A DNA stretch of 15,894 nt from JAWVZU01 sp033722075 (GTDB taxonomy: Bacteria; Pseudomonadota; Gammaproteobacteria; Xanthomonadales; SZUA-38), in NCBI GenBank assembly GCA_033722075.1, contig JAWVZU010000060.1:1-15894 (forward strand), read 5' to 3'. This document shows, piece after piece, positions 1 through 7,800 of the stretch (position 1 is the stretch's first letter; each line of letters starts with the position of its first letter). The notes beneath the pieces were generated by a model, which saw only the letters and a program-made list of their open reading frames with translations, was not told where the DNA came from and made no database searches. Made by a program: the position numbers and the translations under genes.

Positions 1-371
1 GGATCCTGCATTGCGCCGACGTACTGCCCGTGCTCCTCGAGGACCGGCTGGTCAACCCGCAGGTTGCTCCGCGCTTCATGGAGGTGGATTTCTCCGAGGT
101 CACCCCGACCCAGCACCTGCTGGAACACGCGCCCCTGCAACGCGTGGAACAACGCATCCAGGCCGTCCAGCTCGATCCCGAAGGCGTCAGGCTGATGAAG
201 ATCGACCCCAATGACCCGGTGCTCCTGGTGACCCGGCGTACCTGGACCCGCGACCGGGTGGCGTCGATCGCGCACATGTATTACGCGGGATCCCGGTACG
301 TCATGAACCAGGGCGCCGATGACCTGCCTCCGCTGACCCCTCTCTTCGTTCGCAAGGAAAACCCGTCATGA
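1..371 (+). CDS. hutC: Histidine utilisation repressor HutC, C-terminal part (5' end outside window)
   Basis: Partial gene; the reading frame is open from base 3 with no start codon needed, so the N-terminal GntR-type winged helix lies upstream of the window. The visible residues are the end of a UTRA effector domain: the stretch reading PVLLEDRLVNP, followed by FMEVDFSEVTPTQHLLEH and the closing IAHMYYAGSRY, matches the HutC pattern where urocanate (the inducer in known HutC proteins) is bound. In the family, HutC represses hut operons until urocanate accumulates. The stop codon overlaps the hutU start by 4 bp (ATGA), so repressor and enzymes appear to share one transcript and HutC is probably autoregulated. 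Function is inferred from the UTRA similarity plus the immediate hut context; only about 122 residues can be seen. Confidence 0.88.
   Translation, partial: ILHCADVLPVLLEDRLVNPQVAPRFMEVDFSEVTPTQHLLEHAPLQRVEQRIQAVQLDPEGVRLMKIDPNDPVLLVTRRTWTRDRVASIAHMYYAGSRYVMNQGADDLPPLTPLFVRKENPS
354..360 (+). promoter_or_regulatory. Ribosome binding site for hutU inside hutC
   Basis: AAGGAAA lies 7 nt before the hutU ATG at 368 and sits within the last codons of hutC. It supports the 368 start and the reading that hutU is translated from the overlapping ATGA junction. Confidence 0.6.
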
Positions 372-2035
372 ACCGGTCCGATCCCAGCCGCGTCATCCGC
401 GCCCCTCGCGGAACGGAGCTGAACGCCCGCTCCTGGCTCACCGAGGCGCCCCTGCGCATGCTCATGAACAACCTCGATCCGGAGGTTGCCGAGCGCCCCG
501 AGTCGCTGGTCGTCTATGGCGGCATTGGCCGGGCCGCGCGCAACTGGAACTGCTACGACGCCATCGTCGACACCCTCAAGCGGCTTGAAGACGATCAGAC
601 GCTGCTGGTCCAGTCCGGCAAGCCGGTCGGCGTGTTCCGAACCCATCGCGACGCACCGCGGGTGCTGATTGCCAACTCGAACCTGGTGCCCGCCTGGGCC
701 ACCTGGGAGCACTTCAACGAACTGGACCGCAAGGGCTTGATGATGTTCGGCCAGATGACGGCCGGGTCGTGGATCTATATCGGCAGCCAGGGCATCGTCC
801 AGGGCACCTACGAGACCTTCGCGGAAATGGGGCGACAGCACTACGGCGGCGACCTGTCCGGCAAGTGGATCCTGACCGCGGGCCTCGGCGGCATGGGCGG
901 CGCTCAGCCGCTGGCAGCGACCATGGCCGGCGCGTCCATGCTGGCCATCGAATGCCAGCGCTCGCGCATCGAAAAGCGCCTGGAAACGGGCTATCTGGAC
1001 GTCCAGAGCGACAACCTGGACCATGCCCTGGAACTGATCCAAGGCGCCTGCAGCAAGCGCGAGGCGCTGTCCGTGGGACTGCTCGGCAACGCAGCCGAGA
1101 TCCTGCCCGAACTGATCCAGCGCAAGGTGCGCCCGGACGCGGTCACCGATCAGACTTCCGCCCACGATCCGGTGCACGGCTATCTCCCGGCGGGATGGAC
1201 GGTCGAGGAGTGGTTCGACCGGCAGGAGTCCGATCCGGCGGCGGTCGAACGGGCGGCCCGGGCGTCGATGCGCGACCACGTCGAGGCCATGCTCGAGTTC
1301 AACGCGCGGGGCATTCCGACCTTCGATTACGGCAACAACATCCGCCAGGTCGCCAAGGACGAGGGACTCGCCAACGCCTTCGACTTCCCGGGCTTCGTCC
1401 CGGCCTATGTGCGACCCTTGTTCTGCCGCGGCATCGGGCCGTTCCGCTGGGCAGCGCTGTCCGGCGACCCGGAGGACATCTATCGCACCGACGAGAAGGT
1501 CAAGGAACTGATCCCCGACGATACGCACCTGCACAACTGGCTGGACATGGCGCGCGAGCGCATCCACTTCCAGGGCCTGCCGAGCCGCATCTGCTGGGTC
1601 GGACTCGGCCAGCGCCACCGCCTCGGGCTGGCCTTCAACGAGATGGTCGCGAGCGGTGAACTCAAGGCGCCGGTGGTGATCGGCCGGGACCATCTCGATT
1701 CCGGCTCCGTGGCCAGTCCGAATCGGGAGACCGAAGCGATGGCGGACGGCTCCGATGCGGTATCCGACTGGCCGCTCCTCAACGCGCTCCTGAACTGCGC
1801 TTCCGGGGCCACCTGGGTATCGATTCACCACGGCGGGGGCGTCGGCATGGGCTACGCCCAGCACGCGGGCGTCGTGATCTGTTGCGACGGCACCGAGGCG
1901 GCCGCGCAGCGCATCGAGCGGGTCCTGTGGAACGATCCCGGATCCGGGGTGATGCGGCACGCGGATGCCGGCTATCCCGAGGCCATCGAGTGCGCCCGGG
2001 AAAACGGTCTGGACCTGCCGATGCTGGACCGATGA
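368..2035 (+). CDS. hutU: Urocanate hydratase (urocanase)
   Basis: Catalyses the second step of histidine degradation, urocanate plus water to 4-imidazolone-5-propionate, in the cytoplasm with tightly bound NAD+. The 555-residue product has the normal family length (P. putida about 557). Visible hallmarks are the N-terminal RNWNCYDAIV region, the glycine-rich NAD-binding segment AGLGGMGGAQP at residues 171-181, TDQTSAHDP near 261-268, and the urocanase signature FQGLPSRICW at 401-410 with the expected active-site Cys409 (Cys410 in P. putida). The start at 368 has a good Shine-Dalgarno sequence 7 nt upstream and overlaps hutC by 4 bp. The stop overlaps the hutH ATG by 4 bp. Nothing is missing or truncated. 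Regulation is presumably by HutC from a promoter upstream of the window. Confidence 0.98.
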   Translation: MNRSDPSRVIRAPRGTELNARSWLTEAPLRMLMNNLDPEVAERPESLVVYGGIGRAARNWNCYDAIVDTLKRLEDDQTLLVQSGKPVGVFRTHRDAPRVLIANSNLVPAWATWEHFNELDRKGLMMFGQMTAGSWIYIGSQGIVQGTYETFAEMGRQHYGGDLSGKWILTAGLGGMGGAQPLAATMAGASMLAIECQRSRIEKRLETGYLDVQSDNLDHALELIQGACSKREALSVGLLGNAAEILPELIQRKVRPDAVTDQTSAHDPVHGYLPAGWTVEEWFDRQESDPAAVERAARASMRDHVEAMLEFNARGIPTFDYGNNIRQVAKDEGLANAFDFPGFVPAYVRPLFCRGIGPFRWAALSGDPEDIYRTDEKVKELIPDDTHLHNWLDMARERIHFQGLPSRICWVGLGQRHRLGLAFNEMVASGELKAPVVIGRDHLDSGSVASPNRETEAMADGSDAVSDWPLLNALLNCASGATWVSIHHGGGVGMGYAQHAGVVICCDGTEAAAQRIERVLWNDPGSGVMRHADAGYPEAIECARENGLDLPMLDR

Positions 2036-3573
2036 GCACGCCCCTTCGCATCCGCCCCGGCGCGCTTTCCCTGCAACTGATGCGCGACATCTGGGAGAAA
2101 GCGCAGCCGATCGAGCTGGATCCCGGTGTCTGGGACCAGGTCGAGGCGGGCCGGGAAACGGTGCGCCGCGTCGTCTCCCGTGGAGACACGGTTTATGGCA
2201 TCAACACCGGGTTCGGCCTGCTCGCGCGGACACGGATCAAGGGCCAGGAACTGGAGACCCTGCAGCGCAACCTGGTCCTGTCGCACTCGACCGGAGTCGG
2301 CGATCCACTTCCGGAACCGGTCGTGCGGCTCGCCCTGGTACTGAAGATCGCGAGCCTGGCCCAGGGCTACTCGGGAGTCCAGCGTGGGACGATCGACGCC
2401 CTGATCACGCTGGTCAACGAGCAGGCGTGGCCGGTCATCCCGGCCAAGGGATCCGTCGGAGCTTCCGGCGACCTCGCGCCGCTGGCGCATCTCAGCGCAG
2501 TGCTGCTGGGCGAGGGACTGATCGACCTCCGCGGTGAGCGCCTCAGCGCCGCGGAAGCGCTGGAACAGCTCGGCCTGGCGCCGGTCCAGCTGGGCCCCAA
2601 GGAAGGGCTGGCGCTGCTGAACGGAACCCAGGTCTCCACCGCCCTGGCCCTGAACGGACTGTTCCGGATCGAACGCGTTTTCTCGGCCGCCGTTGCGGCC
2701 GGTGCGCTGTCCGTGGATGCGGCAATGGGCTCGGACACGCCGTTCGATGCGAGGATTCACCAGCTGCGGCGTCATCCCGGCCAGCAAGCCGTTGCCGAGA
2801 GCCTGCGCCGCCTTCTTTCGGGCAGCGAGATCCGCGCCTCCCATACCACCTGCGACCGCGTCCAGGATCCCTACTGCCTGCGCTGCCAGCCGCAGGTGAT
2901 GGGCGCGGCGCTGGACATACTTCACCATGCCGCCGAATGCCTGAGACGCGAGGCCAATTCGGTCACCGACAACCCGCTGGTCTTCCCGGAGCAGGACGAA
3001 ATCCTCTCCGGTGGGAACTTCCATGCCGAGCCGGTGGCCTTCGCTGCCGATCAGCTGGCCCTGATCACGGCCGAGATCGGCAACATGTCCGAACGGCGGA
3101 CGGCGATGCTGATCGATCCGAACATGAGCGGCCTGCCGGCCTTCCTGGTCGAGCACGGCGGACTCAACTCCGGATTTATGATCGCCCAGGTGACGGCCGC
3201 CGCACTGGCCTCCGAGAACAAGCTCCTGGCAACGCCGGCCTCGGTGGACACGATCCCCACTTCGGCCAACCAGGAAGATCATGTGTCCATGGCCACCCAC
3301 GGCGCCCGGCGCCTTGCGGATATGGCCGAGAACGCGGCGCACATCGTCGCCATCGAACTGCTTGCCGCCGCGCAGGGGATCGAGTTCCACCGGCCCCGCC
3401 GGAGTTCCGAGACCCTGGAATCGATTGTGGCGGCCATCCGGTCAAGGGTCGAGCCCTACGTCCACGACCGCTATTTTGCGACCGACATCGACCAGGTGAC
3501 CGAACTGGTCCGCAACGGCAGGCTCGGGGAAGTGGCCGCAACGTTGCTGCCCTCGACTTCAGACCAGGGATGA
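2032..3573 (+). CDS. hutH: Histidine ammonia-lyase (histidase)
   Basis: Removes ammonia from L-histidine to give trans-urocanate, the first step of the pathway. The 513-residue product has the standard HAL length. The ASG tripeptide that self-cyclises to the MIO electrophile is at residues 144-146 within SVGASGDLAPLAH, and the catalytic-loop tyrosine is in YGINTGFG (Tyr55). Other family blocks are NGTQ, the NSVTDNPL segment, and the EFHRP segment near the C-terminus. The frame is open well upstream, but ATG 2032 is chosen because it gives the family N-terminus and forms an ATGA overlap with the hutU stop; upstream codons would lie inside hutU. No strong Shine-Dalgarno is visible, consistent with translational coupling. 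Tyrosine or phenylalanine ammonia-lyases share the fold, but placement inside a hut operon makes histidase by far the best call. Confidence 0.97.
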   Translation: MSTPLRIRPGALSLQLMRDIWEKAQPIELDPGVWDQVEAGRETVRRVVSRGDTVYGINTGFGLLARTRIKGQELETLQRNLVLSHSTGVGDPLPEPVVRLALVLKIASLAQGYSGVQRGTIDALITLVNEQAWPVIPAKGSVGASGDLAPLAHLSAVLLGEGLIDLRGERLSAAEALEQLGLAPVQLGPKEGLALLNGTQVSTALALNGLFRIERVFSAAVAAGALSVDAAMGSDTPFDARIHQLRRHPGQQAVAESLRRLLSGSEIRASHTTCDRVQDPYCLRCQPQVMGAALDILHHAAECLRREANSVTDNPLVFPEQDEILSGGNFHAEPVAFAADQLALITAEIGNMSERRTAMLIDPNMSGLPAFLVEHGGLNSGFMIAQVTAAALASENKLLATPASVDTIPTSANQEDHVSMATHGARRLADMAENAAHIVAIELLAAAQGIEFHRPRRSSETLESIVAAIRSRVEPYVHDRYFATDIDQVTELVRNGRLGEVAATLLPSTSDQG

Positions 3574-4367
3574 CGCCACCGGTCTTCGACCTGCAGCGCG
3601 GCGATGGACCGCTGCTGATCAGCTGTCCCCATGACGGCCTGCGCATCCCGCGAGAGATCGCCCGCCGGATGACGCCGGTGGGTCGTTCCGCCCGCGATGC
3701 GGACTGGCATGTGGCCAGACTCTACGATTTCGCTCACGATCTCGGCGCCACCCGCCTGGCTGCCAACTACGCGCGTTACGTGGTTGACCTCAATCGGTCC
3801 GCGGATGGGGCGGCGCTCTATCCGGGGCAGGATGAGACCGGTTTATGCCCGACCTCGAGCTTCGATCACGAACCGCTCTATGCTCCAGGCGAGGAACCCG
3901 ACGAAAACGAGATCCGTAGGCGGATCGAGCGGTACTGGCGGCCCTACCACGTCCAGCTGGAGCGGGAACTGGATCGGATCGTAGCGCAGCACGGCTTCGC
4001 CCTGCTCTGGGAAGGGCACACGATCCGCTCCCGGGTGCCCCGGTTTTTCGAGGGCGACCTGCCGGACTTCAACTTCGGAACGGACTCGGGTCGAACCTGT
4101 CCGCCGGAAATCATCGAGCAGCTTGCTGCCCTGGCCCGGGACGCCGGCTACTCGGTGGCGGTCAACAGGCGCTTCAGAGGGGGCTACATCACCCGCGCCT
4201 ACGCCCGACCGGACCGGCGCATCCACAGCATCCAGCTTGAACTCTCCCAGAGGACCTATCTCGCCGAGCCGGATACGGACTACGATCCGGCCCGTGCCGA
4301 GCCCCTGAAGCGGATCCTGAAGGAAATCGTGGGCGCGGCCGTGACGGCGCTCAGCGACCGGCCATGA
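3570..4367 (+). CDS. hutG: N-formylglutamate deformylase (N-formylglutamate amidohydrolase)
   Basis: Last enzyme of the five-step (HutF-dependent) histidine route, hydrolysing N-formyl-L-glutamate to formate and glutamate. The 265-residue product matches the FGase family (P. putida HutG about 267). Family blocks include SCPHDGLRIP at residues 18-27 with a likely metal ligand His21, DADWHV at 43-48, VVDLNRS at 71-77, WEGHTIRS at 147-154 and the C-terminal IQLELSQRTYL at 221-231. It is not an arginase-fold formimidoylglutamase, which is also called HutG in some bacteria. This implies that a HutF (formimidoylglutamate deiminase) and HutI are encoded elsewhere. ATG 3570 overlaps the hutH stop by 4 bp; an AGGG directly abuts the ATG, too close for a normal Shine-Dalgarno, so coupling is likely. 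The 3' end overlaps the convergent gene on the other strand by 17 bp. Confidence 0.95.
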   Translation: MTPPVFDLQRGDGPLLISCPHDGLRIPREIARRMTPVGRSARDADWHVARLYDFAHDLGATRLAANYARYVVDLNRSADGAALYPGQDETGLCPTSSFDHEPLYAPGEEPDENEIRRRIERYWRPYHVQLERELDRIVAQHGFALLWEGHTIRSRVPRFFEGDLPDFNFGTDSGRTCPPEIIEQLAALARDAGYSVAVNRRFRGGYITRAYARPDRRIHSIQLELSQRTYLAEPDTDYDPARAEPLKRILKEIVGAAVTALSDRP

Positions 4368-4908
4368 TGCTGCGGGTAATCGATCCGTATTTACCGCGCA
4401 CGTCCGTGAGGGTCCGATCGATCTCGTCGATCACGGAGGGGTGGTTCTCGATCGCGTAATTCAGCGAATCGATGATGATCCGACGGAAGCCGGCCCGGAT
4501 CTGCGGATAGCCGTCGATCTCCTCGTTGGTCAGCCAGACCTTGACCAGCAGGTCACCGTAGTAGCGCAGGCGGGTCAGCGTGCTGTAGTGATTGGCGATC
4601 GTGTCGGCCAGCTGGAATCCGATGACTTCCGGTAGCTGCTCCACCGCGAGCGCCGTCTCCCACACCGAGGTGTTCAGGTAAAAGCTCTTGCCGTAGGGCG
4701 TGCGCTCGTAGTGGGGCAGAACCTCTTTCATGATGTCGTAGTTCTCGCGCATCTCCCGCGCCAAGCTGCGCAGGATGAGAAACGCCTGACGGTTGCGAAA
4801 GCGCTTCTCCCGGAGATGCTCGTAGGTGAACGCGATGACACCGCCGACCGCGACGCCGACCAGCGTCGCGATCAGTTCCGGCAGCGCATCGACGAGAATC
4901 TGGTTCAT
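4351..4908 (-). CDS. Hypothetical single-pass membrane protein, translationally coupled to fumC
   Basis: I do not recognise this 185-residue protein. One hydrophobic segment at about residues 11-28 (ELIATLVGVAVGGVIAFT) is followed by a basic stretch (HLREKRFRNR), which by the positive-inside rule suggests an N-out anchor with a cytoplasmic body. The remaining 150 residues look mostly helical and soluble, with motifs such as LAREMRENYDIM and LTRLRYYGDLLVKVW and no cysteines or recognisable catalytic signature. The ATG overlaps the fumC TGA (ATGA), so it is the second gene of a fumC transcript. Base composition and codon use look like the neighbours, and the frame is uninterrupted, so it is probably a real gene. 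Its tail overlaps hutG on the opposite strand by 17 bp, leaving no room for an intergenic terminator. Function unknown. Confidence 0.82.
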   Translation of the reverse strand: MNQILVDALPELIATLVGVAVGGVIAFTYEHLREKRFRNRQAFLILRSLAREMRENYDIMKEVLPHYERTPYGKSFYLNTSVWETALAVEQLPEVIGFQLADTIANHYSTLTRLRYYGDLLVKVWLTNEEIDGYPQIRAGFRRIIIDSLNYAIENHPSVIDEIDRTLTDVRGKYGSITRSIMAGR

Positions 4909-6287
4909 GCTTCGTGGATTCCGCCCCGGGTCAGTTCACGCGCATCCAGCAGCTTCTGCAGCTGTTCCTCGTCCAGGTCGGTTTCCTCGCGCGCGACATC
5001 CAGCACGGAGCGGCCCTCCTGATAGGCCTTCTTGGCGATCGCGGCGCCCTTCTCGTAGCCAATCACCGGATTCAGCGCGGTGACCAGGATCGGGTTGCGC
5101 GAGAGGGCTGCGTCGATCCGATCCCGCTTCACCACGAAGCCGTCAATCGCGCCATCGGCCAGGACGCGCGCCGCGCCGGCCAGGATCTCGATGCTCTGGA
5201 TCAGGTTGTAGGCGATCATCGGCAGCATGACGTTGAGCTGGAAGTTCCCCGCCTGACCGCCGACCGTGATGGCGCTGTCGTTGCCGATCACCTGCGCGCA
5301 GACCATGGTCACCGCTTCCGGCGCCACCGGGTTGACCTTGCCGGGCATGATGCTGGAGCCGGGCTGCAGCGCCTTCAGCTCGATCTCCCCGATCCCCGCC
5401 AGCGGGCCGGAATTCATCCAGCGCAGGTCGTTGGCGATCTTCATCATGCTGCATGCCACGGTCTTGAGCTGGCCGGAGAGCTCGACGGACGCATCCTGGG
5501 AGCTGATCGACTCGAACAGGTTCTCCGCGCGCTTGAATGCGAAACCGGTACGCAGTTCCAGGGCGGCGGCGACCTTCTCGCCGAACTCGGGATGGGCGTT
5601 GATGCCCGTGCCCACAGCCGTACCGCCCTGGGGCAGCTGCGCTATGCGCTCCAGGGCCGAGCGAACACGCGCCATGCCACTGGTCAGCTGCTGGGCCCAG
5701 CAACCCAGTTCCTGGCCAAAGGTGACCGGCATCGCATCCATGAGGTGGGTGCGACCGGTCTTCGGCTCGTCCGCCAGGTCGCGGGCCCGGCGCCGGCAGA
5801 CCTCGACCAGGTGCTCCAGGGCCGGCAGAAGCTGTTCGTGGCAGGCCAGCCCGGCGGCGACGTGGATCGCCGTGGGGATGACGTCGTTGCTGCTCTGCCC
5901 CATGTTCACGTGATCGTTGGGATGCACACCCTCGGCCTCCTTGCGCGCCAGGGTAGCAATCACTTCATTGGCGTTCATGTTCGACGAAGTGCCGGACCCG
6001 GTCTGAAACACGTCGACCGGAAAGTGATCGTCATACTCGCCCCGCTCGACCGCTCCGGCCGCGGCCACGATGGCCGCCGCCTTGTCCGGGTCGAGCAGGC
6101 CCAGCTCGCGATTCACTTCGGCTGCCGTTCCCTTGATCAAACCCAGGGCCCGGATGAACTGGCGGGGCATGCGCAGTCCGCTGATCGGGAAATTTTCCAC
6201 GGCGCGCTGAGTCTGTGCTGCGTAGAGCGCATCGGCGGGCACCTGAAGTTCGCCCATGCTGTCCTTTTCGGTGCGGTAATCGGTCAT
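4905..6287 (-). CDS. fumC: Class II fumarate hydratase (fumarase C)
   Basis: Interconverts fumarate and L-malate in the TCA cycle; iron-independent homotetramer in the known family. The 460-residue product, starting MTDYRTEKDSMGELQVP, has family length (E. coli 467). The TGSGTSSNMNANEV block is at residues 96-109, NMGQSSNDVIPTA at 128-140, the catalytic His in GRTHLMDAMP at His181, and the superfamily signature GSSIMPGKVNP at 310-320 with Ser311 and Lys317; these correspond to E. coli His188, Ser318 and Lys324. The frame extends 35 codons further upstream, but ATG 6287 is chosen because AGGAG lies 6 nt before it and because the extension crosses the promoter and has no fumarase similarity. 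Aspartase shares the fold, but the N-terminus and overall match favour FumC. A -10-like TATAAT lies at 6354-6349. Confidence 0.96.
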   Translation of the reverse strand: MTDYRTEKDSMGELQVPADALYAAQTQRAVENFPISGLRMPRQFIRALGLIKGTAAEVNRELGLLDPDKAAAIVAAAGAVERGEYDDHFPVDVFQTGSGTSSNMNANEVIATLARKEAEGVHPNDHVNMGQSSNDVIPTAIHVAAGLACHEQLLPALEHLVEVCRRRARDLADEPKTGRTHLMDAMPVTFGQELGCWAQQLTSGMARVRSALERIAQLPQGGTAVGTGINAHPEFGEKVAAALELRTGFAFKRAENLFESISSQDASVELSGQLKTVACSMMKIANDLRWMNSGPLAGIGEIELKALQPGSSIMPGKVNPVAPEAVTMVCAQVIGNDSAITVGGQAGNFQLNVMLPMIAYNLIQSIEILAGAARVLADGAIDGFVVKRDRIDAALSRNPILVTALNPVIGYEKGAAIAKKAYQEGRSVLDVAREETDLDEEQLQKLLDARELTRGGIHEA

Positions 6288-6293
6288 CGGAAT

Positions 6294-6298
6294 CTCCT
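6294..6298 (-). promoter_or_regulatory. Ribosome binding site that fixes the fumC start
   Basis: On the minus strand AGGAG lies 6 nt before ATG 6287. It decides for this start over the longer open frame reaching 6392. Confidence 0.7.
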
Positions 6299-6348
6299 GG
6301 GTGGGCTTGCTGGGCCGGCCTTGGCCCGGGTTTGGGTTCAGCCCGCGG

Positions 6349-6354
6349 ATTATA
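6349..6354 (-). promoter_or_regulatory. Predicted -10 box of the fumC promoter
   Basis: Read on the minus strand this is a perfect TATAAT, about 62 nt upstream of the fumC ATG, giving a leader of roughly 55 nt. The -35 region 16-17 bp further upstream is A/T-rich (around ATTTTA) but a poor match to TTGACA, so a sigma-70 promoter is likely but weak or activator-assisted. Confidence 0.5.
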
Positions 6355-6371
6355 ACGCCAAACAGTTCGGT

Positions 6372-6377
6372 TAAAAT
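6372..6377 (+). promoter_or_regulatory. Predicted -10 box of the purB promoter
   Basis: TAAAAT on the plus strand lies 27 bp before the purB ATG at 6405, implying a short leader of about 20 nt. The sequence 16-18 bp upstream is TTATAA-like, a weak -35 that coincides with the -10 box of the divergent fumC promoter. The two promoters therefore overlap back to back within about 30 bp. No PurR-type palindrome is obvious. Confidence 0.4.
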
Positions 6378-6404
6378 GACCGTTTGAGCCATGACAGGTG
6401 TGCG

Positions 6405-7772
6405 ATGGAGTTGTCAGAGCTGACCGCGGTAGGCCCGGTGGATGGGCGCTATGCGGGCAAGACCGCTGCCCTGCGGGAGGTTTTCAGCGAGTATGGTCTG
6501 ATCCGCCGCCGGGTGCGCGTGGAACTGGCCTGGTTCCGGGCACTGGCAGCCGCGGAAGGCATTCCGGAGCTGGCGCCCCTCGACGCAGCTTCGGAGGCGT
6601 TTCTCGATTCCCTGGAGGACCACTTCGACATCGACGATGCGGCCGCCGTCAAGGCCATCGAGGCGACGACCAACCATGACGTCAAGGCCGTTGAATACTG
6701 GCTCAAGCAGCGCTTCGAGACGAACCCGGAGCTGGCCGCCCGCGCCGAGTTCATCCATTTCGCCTGCACCTCCGAGGACATCAACAACGTGGCCTACGCC
6801 CTGATGGTCGGCGATGCTCGCGCGCAGGTGATCCTGCCGGGCCTGGAGCGCTTGCTTGCCCGACTCCGCGACCTGGCCACGACCCACGCCGACCAGCCCA
6901 TGCTGTCCCGGACCCACGGCCAACCGGCCTCGCCGACGACCCTGGGCAAGGAACTGGCCAATTTCGCGGCTCGCCTGGAACGCCAGCGCGAGCGGATCGC
7001 CGGAGTCGAACTGCTGGCCAAGCTCAACGGTGCCGTGGGCAATTACAATGCCCATCTCGCGGCGTACCCGGACGTGCCCTGGGAGGACCTCGCCCGGGCG
7101 GTGCTCGGGGGCCTGGGACTGAGCCAGAACCGGCATACGATCCAGATCGAACCGCATGACTACCTTGCCGAACTGTTCGATGCGTTGCGCCGCGCCAACG
7201 TCACGCTCATCGACCTCTGCCGCGACATCTGGGGCTACATCTCCTGGGGGTTTTTCCGGCAGAAGGTCAAGGCCGGCGAAGTCGGCTCGTCGACCATGCC
7301 GCACAAGGTCAATCCGATCGACTTCGAGAACGCCGAGGGCAACCTGGGCGTGGCCAACGCGCTGTTCGATCATTTCGCGAACAAGCTGCCGGTCTCCCGT
7401 TTCCAGCGGGATCTCACCGACTCGACCGTATTGCGCAGTATCGGCGTCGCTTTCGGACATACGGTGATCGCCCATGCGTCCCTGGCCCGGGGACTGGACA
7501 AGCTGGAAGTGAATCCGGCGCGGCTGGCCGAGGACCTGGCGTCAAACTGGGAAGTGCTGGCCGAAGCCATCCAGACCGTCATGCGCCGTTATGGCGTCCC
7601 GGAACCCTACGAGAAGCTGAAGGCACTGACTCGCGGCCAGGCAATCGATCGCGACGCGCTGCACGCCTTCGTCAACGGGCTGGACATCCCCGAGGCCGCC
7701 AGGGCGAGCCTGCTGAAGCTCGACCCGGGATCCTACACCGGCGATGCGGCACGCCTGGCCCGCGACCTCTGA
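6405..7772 (+). CDS. purB: Adenylosuccinate lyase
   Basis: Catalyses two fumarate-releasing steps of purine synthesis: SAICAR to AICAR plus fumarate, and adenylosuccinate to AMP plus fumarate. The 455-residue product is nearly the length of E. coli PurB (456) and starts MELSELTAVGPVDGRY, typical of the gammaproteobacterial type. ATTNHDVKAVEYWL is at residues 87-100, FACTSEDINNVAYALM at 119-134, the catalytic His171 in LSRTHGQPASPTT, and the signature SSTMPHKVNPIDFENAEGN from residue 295 with Ser295, the same numbers as in E. coli. ATG 6405 is chosen over an in-frame upstream TTG because it gives the family N-terminus; an AGG about 8 nt upstream is a modest ribosome binding site. It is divergent from fumC, and the next gene follows 28 bp after the stop. 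Confidence 0.97.
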   Translation: MELSELTAVGPVDGRYAGKTAALREVFSEYGLIRRRVRVELAWFRALAAAEGIPELAPLDAASEAFLDSLEDHFDIDDAAAVKAIEATTNHDVKAVEYWLKQRFETNPELAARAEFIHFACTSEDINNVAYALMVGDARAQVILPGLERLLARLRDLATTHADQPMLSRTHGQPASPTTLGKELANFAARLERQRERIAGVELLAKLNGAVGNYNAHLAAYPDVPWEDLARAVLGGLGLSQNRHTIQIEPHDYLAELFDALRRANVTLIDLCRDIWGYISWGFFRQKVKAGEVGSSTMPHKVNPIDFENAEGNLGVANALFDHFANKLPVSRFQRDLTDSTVLRSIGVAFGHTVIAHASLARGLDKLEVNPARLAEDLASNWEVLAEAIQTVMRRYGVPEPYEKLKALTRGQAIDRDALHAFVNGLDIPEAARASLLKLDPGSYTGDAARLARDL

Positions 7773-7800
7773 GCCGCCCGCAGCAGTCTGCCAATCGGGT

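Noticed and set aside
1..6. GGATCC (BamHI site) exactly at the window start
   Set aside because: It could suggest a cloned fragment, but it lies in frame within hutC and the hexamer recurs elsewhere, so it carries no information alone.
281..1960. A 559-codon open frame on the minus strand across hutU
   Set aside because: It is the antisense shadow of urocanase in GC-rich DNA; the translation is rich in Arg, Gly, Ala and His with no family resemblance.
4337..4364. GGCCG and CGGCC inverted repeat near the end of hutG
   Set aside because: The stem is five bp with a 17-nt loop and no T-run, so it is not a credible terminator.
6312..6327. Short hairpin in the fumC leader (GGGCC and GGCCC around a 6-nt loop)
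   Set aside because: Only five G/C pairs in very GC-rich sequence; no terminator T-run and no riboswitch-like context, so chance is likely.
4914..6374. A 486-codon open frame on the plus strand opposite fumC
   Set aside because: fumC on the minus strand carries every catalytic motif; the opposite frame has low-information composition and no motif.
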